From Bacteroidales bacterium (GTDB lineage: Bacteria > Bacteroidota > Bacteroidia > Bacteroidales > VadinHA17): 34,766 nt of DNA. The notes under the pieces were generated by a model. That model did not search any database, was not told where the DNA came from, and worked only from the letters and a program-made list of their open reading frames with translations. The position numbers were made by a program, and so were the translations under genes. The stretch is from NCBI GenBank assembly GCA_025454815.1, contig JALONR010000042.1, positions 1 to 34,766 on the forward strand, written 5' to 3'. This document shows positions 15,737 to 24,626 of this stretch, in pieces (within the stretch, counting starts at the first letter, position 1; each line of letters opens with the position of its first letter).

Positions 15737-17086
15737 TGGTGCAGTTTTGCCAAGCATCCTTGAGCCGTCGGGAGTGATCAGCACATCATCCTCTATCCTT
15801 ATGCCTCCGAAATCAAGGTAACTCTCAACCTTATCAAAGTTGATAAAATCCTTGTTCAGCCCTTCGCTCTTCCATTTGGCAACGAGCTCTGGAATGAAAT
15901 AGATACCCGGTTCAACGGTGAAGACATGACCCGGCTTGTAGGGAAGTGCGAAGCGAAGTGACCTGAGCCCGAACTGGGTGCTGCGCTTTACCTCATCATT
16001 GTACCCGACATAGTTCTCGCCAAGGGCTTCCATATCATGTACATCAAGCCCCATCATATGACCCAGCCCGTGAGGCATGAAAAGGGCGTGAGCACCGGCT
16101 GCCACTGCCTCGTCAATGTCTCCCTTCATGAAGCCAAGATCTTTCATACCTGATGCAATCACCCTGCATGCTCCCAGGTGGAGGTCGCGGTTTGAGATCC
16201 CCGGACCAGCGGTCTTTATTGCCTCGGTATTCGCCCTGAGTACGATCTCATAGATCTCCTTCTGCCGCTGGCTGAATTTTCCACCGACAGGCGTGGTACG
16301 GGTCAGGTCTGCCGAGTAGTGCATATTTGACTCTGCTCCGCAGTCAGTAACCATCATCCTTCCCTCTTTCAGTACATTTATGTGCACGTGGTTATGAAGC
16401 GTCTGGCCGTTGATGCTTAGTATTATCGGGAATGAAGGACCGGCACCCTTCGAATAGGCTATTCCCTGGAGCACACCGAATATCTCCTGCTCCGTAATAC
16501 CGGGTTTGCACATCCTCATGGCAGTGGTTTGCATCTCGCATGCAATGTCAGCTGCCTTTTCAATCTCAGCTATCTCAACACTCTCCTTGATTGACCTTAA
16601 TGATACTACGGCTTTGATTAGTTTCTCTGATGCCCGGGTGCGCATCTGGCAGGGATTTTCCTTAAGCAGCGCACCAAGGGTCATTTTGGTCTCAGCACGG
16701 TAGGGGGGTAGAAAATGAATCTCGCGACCTCCGGCAAGAGCCGCATGCACCATGTCAGCAAGCTTTGCCATCGGATGTGTCAGATTGATTCCGGCACCCG
16801 AAGCCAGTTCGGCTATGGAGGGTTGCGGACCCATCCAGACTATGTCATCTACAGTGAAATCGTCTCCGAATACTATTTCATCTCCTGAATTGAAATCAAT
16901 CAGGCCGGCCAGACCGGGCAGATCCACACCAAAAAAATATAGAAAATCACTGTCCTGCCTCCAGTGATAGGTGTTATCAGGGTAATTCATCGGTGATTCA
17001 ACATTCCCGATAAACAGGCCTATACCATTATTCATCAGAGACTTAAGCTGCTGACGGCGCTTAATGTAAACTTCTTTTTCAAACAT
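15698..17086 (-). CDS. pepP: Xaa-Pro aminopeptidase (M24B family)
   Basis: The 462-residue product has an AMP_N domain (about 1-135) followed by the pita-bread M24 domain. The dinuclear metal ligands are in place: Asp248 in 'VTDCGAES', Asp260 in 'YSADLTRT', His343 in 'HGLGHMMGLDVHD', Glu392 in 'TVEPGIYF' and Glu432 in 'GIRIEDDV'. The enzyme removes the N-terminal residue from peptides with proline in second position. The protein ends in 'KTVAGIESTCLG', which is coded inside the first copy of a 49-bp tandem repeat. Two more copies of the same tail plus stop lie downstream but are not translated with it. The start at 17086 fits the family. Confidence 0.93.
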   Translation of the reverse strand: MFEKEVYIKRRQQLKSLMNNGIGLFIGNVESPMNYPDNTYHWRQDSDFLYFFGVDLPGLAGLIDFNSGDEIVFGDDFTVDDIVWMGPQPSIAELASGAGINLTHPMAKLADMVHAALAGGREIHFLPPYRAETKMTLGALLKENPCQMRTRASEKLIKAVVSLRSIKESVEIAEIEKAADIACEMQTTAMRMCKPGITEQEIFGVLQGIAYSKGAGPSFPIILSINGQTLHNHVHINVLKEGRMMVTDCGAESNMHYSADLTRTTPVGGKFSQRQKEIYEIVLRANTEAIKTAGPGISNRDLHLGACRVIASGMKDLGFMKGDIDEAVAAGAHALFMPHGLGHMMGLDVHDMEALGENYVGYNDEVKRSTQFGLRSLRFALPYKPGHVFTVEPGIYFIPELVAKWKSEGLNKDFINFDKVESYLDFGGIRIEDDVLITPDGSRMLGKTAPKTVAGIESTCLG

Positions 17087-17176
17087 ATCTGATTATCTTT
17101 TATATACCAGTACGCTAATGTAGCAAGAGCCGATGATTTTTTTACAGATTATCAGTAATTTTTAATTGCGAAGGGC

Positions 17177-17207
17177 GTTGTTATATTGTCATTAGAGTGT
17201 ATATTCG
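17177..17207 (+). promoter_or_regulatory. candidate promoter for the unknown protein-dusB pair
   Basis: GTTG (17177-17180) and TATATTCG (17200-17207, one mismatch to TAnnTTTG) are 19 bases apart. Transcription would begin near 17214, before the ATG at 17237 and after an upstream in-frame start-like codon at 17186. This supports the 17237 start. Confidence 0.45.
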
Positions 17208-17236
17208 CATTTTGGCTAACAGTTAAACCCCTTTTT

Positions 17237-17977
17237 ATGCCCTATCGCCGCCTGCCCAACACAGATTCAGCACGTCTGAGAGCTTTTAAGAGAGCCGTTG
17301 AAATGAGCAAGGAGATTCCTCCATTCAGGCTTGCTTTTTCAATGAAAACGCTGGTTAAGATCCATGCCTTCCTTCCCATGTTTGAAAATGCCATAAGTCA
17401 CCAGCGGCAGACACTTGTCAACCAGACCGAGAAGGCAAAGACTAACCAGGAGACCGCCCGTAAAGCGCGGCTTTACCTGACTCACTTCCTGAAGGTCATG
17501 AACATGGCCATAACGAGAGGTGAATTACAACCTGAAACCAGGTCATTCTATGGAATGGCAACCGATGACTCCTCAATTCCCTCACTAACAACCGAGAATG
17601 AACTTGTGGCCTGGGGAAAACGCATCATCGACGGTGAGGAATACCGTATCAGGAAAGGCAGTACCCCTGTTACAAATCCGACAATCGCTGTAGTAAAGGT
17701 TCGGTACGAGAAATTCCTCGAGACCCGAAATCACTATAAAACAATAAACAGGAGGGCATCGGAGTGTGTCAACCGGACATCTGACATGCGCCGTGAAGCC
17801 GATGAGCTTATAGCCTCCCTCTGGAATGAGATCGAAGCCTCATTCTCTTCGCTTCCCGAAGAGGAAAAAAGAGCTGCTGCTGAAAAGTACGGACTGACAT
17901 ACGTCTTCCGTAGAAATGAAACGGCCAGGAAGGATCTCTCCCCCACCCTGTTCAGTGTAGACCAGGAAAACCAGTAA
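17237..17977 (+). CDS. conserved Bacteroidetes protein of unknown function, helical
   Basis: The 246-residue product opens with MPYRRLPNTDSARLRAFK and is almost entirely predicted helical, rich in charged residues, with no signal peptide or membrane helix. I recall similar proteins in other Bacteroidetes but no assigned function or Pfam name. A region 'HQRQTLVNQTEKAKTNQE' looks like coiled coil. A central 'NPTIAVVKVRYEKFLETR' and the 'LWNEIEASF' segment near the end are the most conserved-looking parts. The C-terminus ends in 'KYGLTYVFRR' plus a charged tail. It is seven bases upstream of the TTG-started dusB, so the two are likely co-translated, hinting at an RNA- or ribosome-linked role. 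That hint is inference only. Confidence 0.75.
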   Translation: MPYRRLPNTDSARLRAFKRAVEMSKEIPPFRLAFSMKTLVKIHAFLPMFENAISHQRQTLVNQTEKAKTNQETARKARLYLTHFLKVMNMAITRGELQPETRSFYGMATDDSSIPSLTTENELVAWGKRIIDGEEYRIRKGSTPVTNPTIAVVKVRYEKFLETRNHYKTINRRASECVNRTSDMRREADELIASLWNEIEASFSSLPEEEKRAAAEKYGLTYVFRRNETARKDLSPTLFSVDQENQ

Positions 17978-17984
17978 CCAGGCA

Positions 17985-18998
17985 TTGAAGCTCGGCAATA
18001 CCATATTAAGGGAGCAGCCTCTCTTTCTTGCTCCCATGGAGGACATCACAGACCCCTCGTTCAGGTATGTCTGCAAGATGTTCGGTGCTGACTTCATGTA
18101 CACCGAATTCATCTCCTCTGACGGCCTCATCAGGGATGGCCGCAGCAGCGTAAAAAAACTTGACCTGTTTGATTACGAGCGTCCGATCGGGATACAACTG
18201 TACGGACACATTACTGAATCAATGGTTGATGCTGCACTGAGGGCAGAAGAAGCAGGGCCCGATATTATTGACATTAACTTCGGTTGCCCTGTTAGAAAAA
18301 TAGCGGCCCGTGGCGCCGGTGCAGGGATGCTCCAGAATATCCCGCTCATGATCTCCATGACTTCAGCCATCGTTAAGGCTGTTAAAATCCCTGTGACTGT
18401 GAAAACCAGGCTGGGATGGGATGAAAACAGCAAGATAATTGTGGAGGTGGCTGAACGCCTTCAGGATACCGGTATTGCGGGCCTGACGGTACACGGCCGC
18501 ACGAGGGCGCAAATGTACCGTGGAGAAGCCGACTGGACCCTCATCGGGGAGGTAAAGAAAAACCCCCGGATGAATATTCCCATCATTGGCAATGGTGATA
18601 TTAACGGTCCTGAACGGGCAAAGATGATGTTTGACCGGTATGGCGTCGACGGAATCATGATCGGAAGGGCAACGTTCGGAAGACCCTGGATATTCAGGGA
18701 AATACGGCACTATCTTGATACGGGTGAAGTTCTTCCGGAACCAACCGTGGAGGAAAAAGCTGAGCTGGCACTTCTGCATCTCGACAAGTCACTGGAGCAC
18801 AAGGAGGGGAAGGCAGCCATCCTGGAAATGAGAAGGCATTTTTCCAGCTACTTCAAGGGCCTTCCGGGATTCAGGGAGACACGTCTGCGGCTTCTTACCA
18901 CACTTGAGGTTGATGAAATCCGCGATATTGTCGGAGAAATAAGTGAAAAATGGGGCGATTGCCGGGGTGACGGGTCACCCGGTATCTACGGAATATGA
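17985..18998 (+). CDS. dusB: tRNA-dihydrouridine synthase DusB-like
   Basis: The 337-residue product is a flavin enzyme that reduces uridine to dihydrouridine in the tRNA D-loop. The N-terminal 'PLFLAPMEDITDPSFR' (12-27) and the catalytic Cys101 in 'INFGCPVRKIAARGAGAG' are diagnostic. 'TVKTRLGW' and 'TVHGRTRAQMYRGEADW' parts, then 'GNGDI' and 'GIMIGRATFGRPW', bind FMN and RNA. The start is a TTG at 17985. No ATG exists between the upstream stop and the first motif, and MKLGNTILREQPL aligns with normal DusB starts. The upstream gene ends 7 bases before, so coupling probably offsets the weak start codon. Confidence 0.92.
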   Translation: MKLGNTILREQPLFLAPMEDITDPSFRYVCKMFGADFMYTEFISSDGLIRDGRSSVKKLDLFDYERPIGIQLYGHITESMVDAALRAEEAGPDIIDINFGCPVRKIAARGAGAGMLQNIPLMISMTSAIVKAVKIPVTVKTRLGWDENSKIIVEVAERLQDTGIAGLTVHGRTRAQMYRGEADWTLIGEVKKNPRMNIPIIGNGDINGPERAKMMFDRYGVDGIMIGRATFGRPWIFREIRHYLDTGEVLPEPTVEEKAELALLHLDKSLEHKEGKAAILEMRRHFSSYFKGLPGFRETRLRLLTTLEVDEIRDIVGEISEKWGDCRGDGSPGIYGI

Positions 18999-19063
18999 AT
19001 CAGACATTCTGACCCTGCAGCCAATTTCAACCGTACCGGTATTACTGCCAGGATCCTTCAAAC

Positions 19064-20059
19064 TCAAGCTGCAGTCTCCTGAACTTCCGCCACCGGAACC
19101 GTTATTGCCGCATACAGTCTCCGCACATCCTTCCACCGGTATACCATTGCCATGATAATCACAAAGACCACTGACATGACAACCAGGCCGGCAAATTCCT
19201 TCCACGGGTAGATCTCGATCTGCTCATACATCGCCGGCGTCTGCAGTGCCATGTCACTATGGGTGATCAGCACCGAAAGAAAAATGTTGTTGGCAGCGTG
19301 AGCCCCGATTGCAACCTCGATGCCGTCATCAAACATGGTCAGAACGGCAAACACAAGACCGAAAAAGATATACTGTGGCATCATTGTCAGGAACCCGTAC
19401 TCCTTTACTTCCGGGTTCAGACCGTGCATCAGGCCGAACAACACCGATGTCAGCAGTATCGGGAGCCACCTGTTGCGGGTCCAGACTGCAAAACCCTGCA
19501 TGAGATAACCCCTGAAGAGAATCTCCTCAAAGGCAGCCTGGAACGGAATCAGCGCCAGGGCAAGCACTGCCAGTATTATCAGTGAGTCTGAGGTGTTGTT
19601 GAGTCTGAAATTACCCGGGTCGGTTTTCAGGGAGTAAACCAACCAGGCTGCTGAAATGGCTATCCATACGAAAGCGGAAAAGAATATCCTTCCCCACCTT
19701 GTTTTCCTTCCGCCGTTGATCACTGTTGAAAAGCTTCTCTCATGGAGGGGCTTGACCAGAAATAAAATGGCAATAAATGCCAGTATGAAAGGGAAAACCG
19801 TCAGGGTAAAGCCAAGGTTAAGGTTGACTCCCATTGCTTCGAAATCAGGCATTCCTCCCTTTTGCGGCATGACACCACCTACTGTACGCGTCATCATAAG
19901 AGCCACAAGCGGAAGGGCCCCGATTATATTTGAAGCCAGGAAGGGAGTTATCACCCCGATAAAATATCTCCAGAAGGCATTCCTGCCGCTGAAGGGAGCT
20001 GCCATGAAAGGTGTCTCACTGATGATTTCAGTAGAGTTGCTGTTAATTTGATTGTACAT
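19064..20059 (-). CDS. CPBP-family intramembrane glutamic endopeptidase
   Basis: The 331-residue product has about eight hydrophobic helices. It has the CPBP (Rce1-like) motifs: 'EEILFRGYL' with Glu178, Glu179 and Arg183, 'FGLMHGLN' with His212, and 'HAANNIF' with His254 and Asn258. These residues form the catalytic site in Rce1-type proteases. The gene lies 12 bases downstream of nadB on the same strand and is probably co-transcribed with it, though a shared function is not obvious. The substrate is unknown. It converges with dusB, with 65 bases between the stops and no clear terminator hairpin. Confidence 0.88.
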   Translation of the reverse strand: MYNQINSNSTEIISETPFMAAPFSGRNAFWRYFIGVITPFLASNIIGALPLVALMMTRTVGGVMPQKGGMPDFEAMGVNLNLGFTLTVFPFILAFIAILFLVKPLHERSFSTVINGGRKTRWGRIFFSAFVWIAISAAWLVYSLKTDPGNFRLNNTSDSLIILAVLALALIPFQAAFEEILFRGYLMQGFAVWTRNRWLPILLTSVLFGLMHGLNPEVKEYGFLTMMPQYIFFGLVFAVLTMFDDGIEVAIGAHAANNIFLSVLITHSDMALQTPAMYEQIEIYPWKEFAGLVVMSVVFVIIMAMVYRWKDVRRLYAAITVPVAEVQETAA

Positions 20060-20071
20060 TTCTATGATTGA

Positions 20072-21649
20072 CTAAAATTCGGATCCGGGTCTTGCAGGGT
20101 AATCTATTGAGTAATGGAGACCGAGGCTCTCCTGCCTGTTTTGTGCCATCTTGATGACAAGGTAGCCGGCGGCAATGAGGTTACGCAGTTCTATCAAAGG
20201 CCTTGAAAGGATTGACCTCCGGTATAGATCTTCCGTTTCCTGGTACAGAATCTCGAGACGGGTCTTGGCCCTGGCAAGCCTCAGATCAGACCTGACAATA
20301 CCGACGTAATTGCTCATTATCATCTGCATCTCCCTGTAATTCTGGGTGACAAGGATCATCTCCTCGAGGTGAGTGGTACCGTGGTAGTTCCATCCGGGTA
20401 TCTTTTCCTCAAAGCCGAGGTTTGCAATTCGTGCTGAGGCATCTTCGGCTGCCCGGTGTGCATATACGGCAGCTTCAATAAGTGAATTTGATGCAAGCCT
20501 GTTTGCCCCGTGCAACCCGGTTGATGACACCTCACCTATTGCATAGAGCCTGTCAATGGAGCTCCTGCCGTTCATGTCAACCCTCACCCCGCCGCAGGAA
20601 TAATGTGCAGCAGGCACAACGGGTATCATCTCCCTGGTGATGTCAATCCCTTCTGACAGGCACTTCTCATTGATATGCGGAAAATGTGACCTGAGCTCCT
20701 CTCCGTCAAGATGTGTACAATCAAGCCATACAAAATCATCACCCCGGAGCTTCATCTCGTTGTCAATGGCCCTTGCCACTACGTCACGAGGCGCCAGTGA
20801 CCCCCTGACGTGATATTTGGGCATGAACTTCTCTCCGTCACTGTTGCGAAGCTCTGCACCAAATCCTCTTAAGGCCTCGGTGATGAGGAAAGAGGGCCTT
20901 ACATTGGGGTTGTAAAGCGATGTGGGATGAAACTGGATGAACTCCATGTTCTCAAGCTTCCCGTTGGCCCTGTGAACCATCGCGACACCGTCTCCGGTAG
21001 CTACCGGCGGGTTGGTGGTTGTAAGGTAAATGTTTCCGCAGCCTCCGGTGGCAAGCACCGTGACCCTCGCAAGAAATGTCTTAACCTTGCTGGTTGCCAG
21101 GTCTGCAACATAGGCGCCGTAACACTCAATGTTCGTCCACTCCCTGGTTACGTACTCACCAAGGTTGTGCTGGGTAAGCAGGTCAATGGCAAAATGATCC
21201 TCGTAGATATCAATGTTTTTGTGCTCCCGTACCTTCTCGATGAGGACCATCTCAATTGCCGAACCGGTTGAGTCCTTGTGATGCAGTATCCTGTGCTCGG
21301 TATGTCCTCCCTCCATGGCCATGTCAAGGGTGCCGTCAGGCTTCTTGTCAAAATCGACACCCATCTCTATCATCTCCCTGATCCGCTCCGGGGCTTCACT
21401 GACAACCATCCTCACCACCTCCTCATTGCAATACCCTGCCCCCGCAACCATGGTATCCCTTACATGCTTGTCAAAGTTGTCAGGTTCATACATTACGGCA
21501 GCAATGCCCCCCTGGGCATAATTGGTGCTGCAGTCGTCCATTTTCGCCTTGGTGATCACACAGACCCTGCCGTGTTCCGCAGCCTTGAGTGCAAATGAAA
21601 GGCCGGCAATGCCCGAGCCTATCACCAGAAAATCACACCTAACCTTCAT
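20072..21649 (-). CDS. nadB: L-aspartate oxidase
   Basis: The 525-residue flavoprotein oxidises L-aspartate to iminoaspartate, the first step of de novo NAD synthesis. FAD-binding 'VIGSGIAGLSFA' (9-20) is followed by 'STNYAQGGIAAVM' (41-53), which separates NadB from SdhA. Also visible are 'TEHRILHHKDSTG', 'ATGGCGNIY', 'QFHPTSLY', 'PAAHYSCGGV' and 'GANRLASNSL'. The C-terminal helical domain is complete. The partner genes nadA and nadC are not in the window. A possible -7 element lies at 21673-21680. Confidence 0.95.
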   Translation of the reverse strand: MKVRCDFLVIGSGIAGLSFALKAAEHGRVCVITKAKMDDCSTNYAQGGIAAVMYEPDNFDKHVRDTMVAGAGYCNEEVVRMVVSEAPERIREMIEMGVDFDKKPDGTLDMAMEGGHTEHRILHHKDSTGSAIEMVLIEKVREHKNIDIYEDHFAIDLLTQHNLGEYVTREWTNIECYGAYVADLATSKVKTFLARVTVLATGGCGNIYLTTTNPPVATGDGVAMVHRANGKLENMEFIQFHPTSLYNPNVRPSFLITEALRGFGAELRNSDGEKFMPKYHVRGSLAPRDVVARAIDNEMKLRGDDFVWLDCTHLDGEELRSHFPHINEKCLSEGIDITREMIPVVPAAHYSCGGVRVDMNGRSSIDRLYAIGEVSSTGLHGANRLASNSLIEAAVYAHRAAEDASARIANLGFEEKIPGWNYHGTTHLEEMILVTQNYREMQMIMSNYVGIVRSDLRLARAKTRLEILYQETEDLYRRSILSRPLIELRNLIAAGYLVIKMAQNRQESLGLHYSIDYPARPGSEF

Positions 21650-21672
21650 ACCGCTTTTTCAGAAAAGAAAAG

Positions 21673-21680
21673 TAAAGATA
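21673..21680 (-). promoter_or_regulatory. possible -7 element for nadB
   Basis: On the minus strand TATCTTTA is one base off TAnnTTTG and would start transcription about 17 bases before the nadB ATG. No convincing -33 element is seen. Confidence 0.3.
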
Positions 21681-21707
21681 CAAATTGATTTCTGACTTAA
21701 TGCCCTG

Positions 21708-21739
21708 ATTGTAAAACCGCGGATTTTAATATACTTTTG
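21708..21739 (+). promoter_or_regulatory. Bacteroidetes-type promoter for glyS
   Basis: ATTG (21708-21711) and TACTTTTG (21732-21739, exact TAnnTTTG) are 20 bases apart. The predicted start of transcription, near 21746, leaves a leader of about 28 bases before the ATG at 21774. Confidence 0.6.
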
Positions 21740-21773
21740 CCCGGTTACTATCACGGAGAACCTCACAATAATT

Positions 21774-23324
21774 ATGGCTCAGGAAGATATCTTCAAGAAA
21801 CTCGTCGCTCATTGCAAAGAATATGGCTATGTTTTCCCGTCAAGCGAAATATATGACGGTCTTGGCGCAGTATATGACTATGGCCAGTACGGCGTTGAAC
21901 TGAAAAACAACATCAAGAAATACTGGTGGGACAGCATGGTTCTGCTGAATGAGAATATTGTCGGACTTGATTCGGCAATATTCATGCATCCAACCATCTG
22001 GAAAGCCTCCGGGCATGTTGATGCATTCAATGATCCCCTGATTGATAACCGTGACAGCAAGAAGCGCTATCGCGCCGATGTGCTCATCGAGGAGCACCTG
22101 GAAAAGCTCAGTGACAAGATTGAGAAGGAAGTGGAGAAAGCCCGGGGTCGTTTCGGCGAAAAATTCGACGAGCCGCTTTACAGGTCAACCAATCCCCGCA
22201 TTCTGGAGGTACGTGAAAAATATGACGCACTTCACGGCAGGTTTGTTGCCGCTATGGCCGGCCCTGACCTCACGGAACTGAGGCAGATAATAGTCGATAA
22301 CGGAATCGTATGCCCTGTATCGGGAACCTGCAACTGGACTGAAGTAAGGCAATTTAACCTGATGTTCGGCACAGAGATCGGTTCTACCTCTGACGGAGCA
22401 ATGAAAATTTACCTGAGACCCGAGACGGCACAGGGTATCTTTGTCAACTTCCTCAACGTTCAGAAGACCGGGCGCATGAAGCTCCCCTTCGGTATCGCCC
22501 AGATAGGCAAAGCCTTCCGAAATGAGATTGTGGCACGCCAGTTTATCTTCCGCATGCGCGAGTTTGAACAGATGGAGATGCAGTTCTTTGTTAAGCCGGG
22601 GACCGAGCTGGAATGGTTCGCCCACTGGAAGGAGGCCAGGATGAGATGGCACAAGGCTCTCGGATTCGGAAATGATAACTACCGCTTTCATGACCATGAC
22701 AAGCTTGCCCATTATGCCAACGCGGCAGCTGACATCGAGTACAGGTTCCCCTTCGGCTTCAAGGAGGTTGAGGGAATCCATTCCCGGACTGATTTTGACC
22801 TCCGTCAGCACCAGGAGTACAGCGGCAAGAAGATGCAATACTTTGATCCCGAAAAAAATGAATCATACATACCTTATGTGATTGAGACTTCAATAGGCGT
22901 TGACCGCATGTTCCTGCAGGTGGTGGCAGCCTCATACTTTGAAGAGGATCTCACGAAGGAGGACGGCACTCCTGACAGCAGGGTGGTGCTTCGTCTGCCT
23001 GCAGTGCTCGCCCCGGTCAAGCTGGCGGTGATGCCTCTTGTCAGAAAGGACGGACTACCGGAGACATCACGCAGAATCATTAATGACCTGAAGTTTGATT
23101 TCAACTGCCAGTATGATGAAAAGGACTCGATAGGGAAACGGTACCGCCGGCAGGATGCCATCGGCACTCCCTACTGCATCACCATAGACTACCAGACAGC
23201 AGAAGATGAGACAGTAACCATCAGGTACCGCGACTCAATGGCACAGGAACGGGTGCCGATAGCACAGCTGAGATCAATTATCTCCGGTAAGGTCAGCATG
23301 CAGGAACAACTGAAAAGACTCTGA
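21774..23324 (+). CDS. glyS: glycyl-tRNA synthetase (dimeric alpha2 type)
   Basis: The 516-residue class II enzyme charges tRNA-Gly. The N-terminal 'GAVYDYGQYGVELKNNI' (31-47), 'RPETAQGIFVNF' (215-226), motif 2 'FRNEI' (248-252) and motif 3 'GVDR' (375-378) are in the expected order. The C-terminal anticodon-binding domain starts near 'APVKLAVMPL'. This is the eukaryote-like single-subunit GlyRS used by Bacteroidetes, not the two-subunit glyQ/glyS enzyme. The first gene of a short transcription unit: the GT4 gene starts one base after its stop. Confidence 0.95.
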   Translation: MAQEDIFKKLVAHCKEYGYVFPSSEIYDGLGAVYDYGQYGVELKNNIKKYWWDSMVLLNENIVGLDSAIFMHPTIWKASGHVDAFNDPLIDNRDSKKRYRADVLIEEHLEKLSDKIEKEVEKARGRFGEKFDEPLYRSTNPRILEVREKYDALHGRFVAAMAGPDLTELRQIIVDNGIVCPVSGTCNWTEVRQFNLMFGTEIGSTSDGAMKIYLRPETAQGIFVNFLNVQKTGRMKLPFGIAQIGKAFRNEIVARQFIFRMREFEQMEMQFFVKPGTELEWFAHWKEARMRWHKALGFGNDNYRFHDHDKLAHYANAAADIEYRFPFGFKEVEGIHSRTDFDLRQHQEYSGKKMQYFDPEKNESYIPYVIETSIGVDRMFLQVVAASYFEEDLTKEDGTPDSRVVLRLPAVLAPVKLAVMPLVRKDGLPETSRRIINDLKFDFNCQYDEKDSIGKRYRRQDAIGTPYCITIDYQTAEDETVTIRYRDSMAQERVPIAQLRSIISGKVSMQEQLKRL

Positions 23325-23325
23325 A

Positions 23326-24612
23326 ATGAGAACCAGGCCGTCAAAGGTTCTGATCATAACCTACTACTGGCCCCCCAGCGGAGGCGCCGGAGTGCAGCGA
23401 TGGCTCAAGTTCACAAAATACCTCCCCTCGGCAGGATGGATTCCCGTGATTCTGACCGTGAAGCCTGAATACGCGGCATACCCGTTCAGGGATGAATCAC
23501 TCTACGGCGAGATACCTGTTGACGTTGAGGTGCACAGGACAAAGGCACTGAACTACTTCGCCCTCTATAACAAGGACCAGTCGAAGATACCACATGCAGG
23601 GTTTGCCTCCGGTGACGGCAAAGGATTAAAAAGTGCTGTAAGCCGTTTTATCCGCGGCAATTTCTTCATACCTGACCCCCGCAGAGGCTGGAACAGGTAT
23701 GCATATCGCAAAGCCTGTGAACTGATAAAATCAGAAAACATAACCCACATCATAACCACCAGCCCTCCGCATTCGACACAACTGATAGGGCTGAGGCTGA
23801 AAAGGCGCTTCCCCGGGCTTAAGTGGATTGCTGACCTGCGTGATCCCTGGACGGAAATCTATTATTATGACATGTTCCGCCCTTCACTGCCGGCAAGAAT
23901 GATTGACCGGGAGCTGGAGAAACGGGTCCTTACCAGGGCTGACAGGTTAATCACCGTCGGACACACACTGGCGTCAGCCTTCGCTGAAAAGGCTGATGCT
24001 GCTGAAGATAAAACGGTCGTCCTCCCGAATGGCTTTGACGAGGAGGACTTCCAGGGATTGACAGGCTCAGTTCCTGAAAGGTTCACAATAACCTATGTCG
24101 GAACCCTCTCCCCCGCTTATCCTGTCAGGGGATTTATCGATGCTGTAAGAGATTTGAAAATCAATGATATGCCTGTAGTGCTCCGGTTTGTGGGTACCGT
24201 CCCCGGGGATATCAGGAGCCAGTTCCCGGCTGATGTTAACGGACAGAACCCGGAATTTATAAGCTACTGCGAACATCCTGAAGCCATTAGGCATATGATG
24301 AATTCCAGCATGCTTCTGCTGATTATTCCTGATCACAGGTCAAACAGGTCAATTCTTACCGGGAAGATCTTTGAATACCTGGCAACAGAAAAACCCATTT
24401 TATTCCTCGGGCCGGATGATGGAGATGCCGCCCGGCTCCTCAAGCTTTGCGGCTACCAGGGTATCTTCGGGTACGATGATGTGCAGGGAATCAGGGATTT
24501 CATCATAAGGGTTGCCGAAGGAAAGAGTGTGAAAAGGAGCGGCCACCACCTGGAATACTCCCGCCGGGCACTTTCGGTAAAACTGGGTGAAATCCTAGAC
24601 AGGCTGGCATAG
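23326..24612 (+). CDS. GT4-family glycosyltransferase
   Basis: The 428-residue product has two Rossmann-like halves of a GT-B enzyme. The N-terminal 'VLIITYYWPPSGGAGVQRW' (8-26) contains the glycine loop. 'IADLRDPW' lies before the linker, and 'VLPNGFDEEDF' marks the start of the C-terminal donor domain. 'LTGKIFEYLATEKPIL' with 'LGPDDGDAARLL' contains the nucleotide-sugar binding acidic residue. It would transfer a sugar to a surface polysaccharide or lipid carrier. It is coupled to glyS (one base gap) and converges with the flippase gene 14 bases away. Sugar and acceptor are unknown. Confidence 0.87.
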   Translation: MRTRPSKVLIITYYWPPSGGAGVQRWLKFTKYLPSAGWIPVILTVKPEYAAYPFRDESLYGEIPVDVEVHRTKALNYFALYNKDQSKIPHAGFASGDGKGLKSAVSRFIRGNFFIPDPRRGWNRYAYRKACELIKSENITHIITTSPPHSTQLIGLRLKRRFPGLKWIADLRDPWTEIYYYDMFRPSLPARMIDRELEKRVLTRADRLITVGHTLASAFAEKADAAEDKTVVLPNGFDEEDFQGLTGSVPERFTITYVGTLSPAYPVRGFIDAVRDLKINDMPVVLRFVGTVPGDIRSQFPADVNGQNPEFISYCEHPEAIRHMMNSSMLLLIIPDHRSNRSILTGKIFEYLATEKPILFLGPDDGDAARLLKLCGYQGIFGYDDVQGIRDFIIRVAEGKSVKRSGHHLEYSRRALSVKLGEILDRLA

Positions 24613-24626
24613 ACGCCGGTCGCGAT

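Noticed and set aside
22185-22838. 217-residue minus-strand frame inside glyS
   Set aside because: Long by chance opposite codon-biased coding sequence; no family resemblance and no upstream signals.
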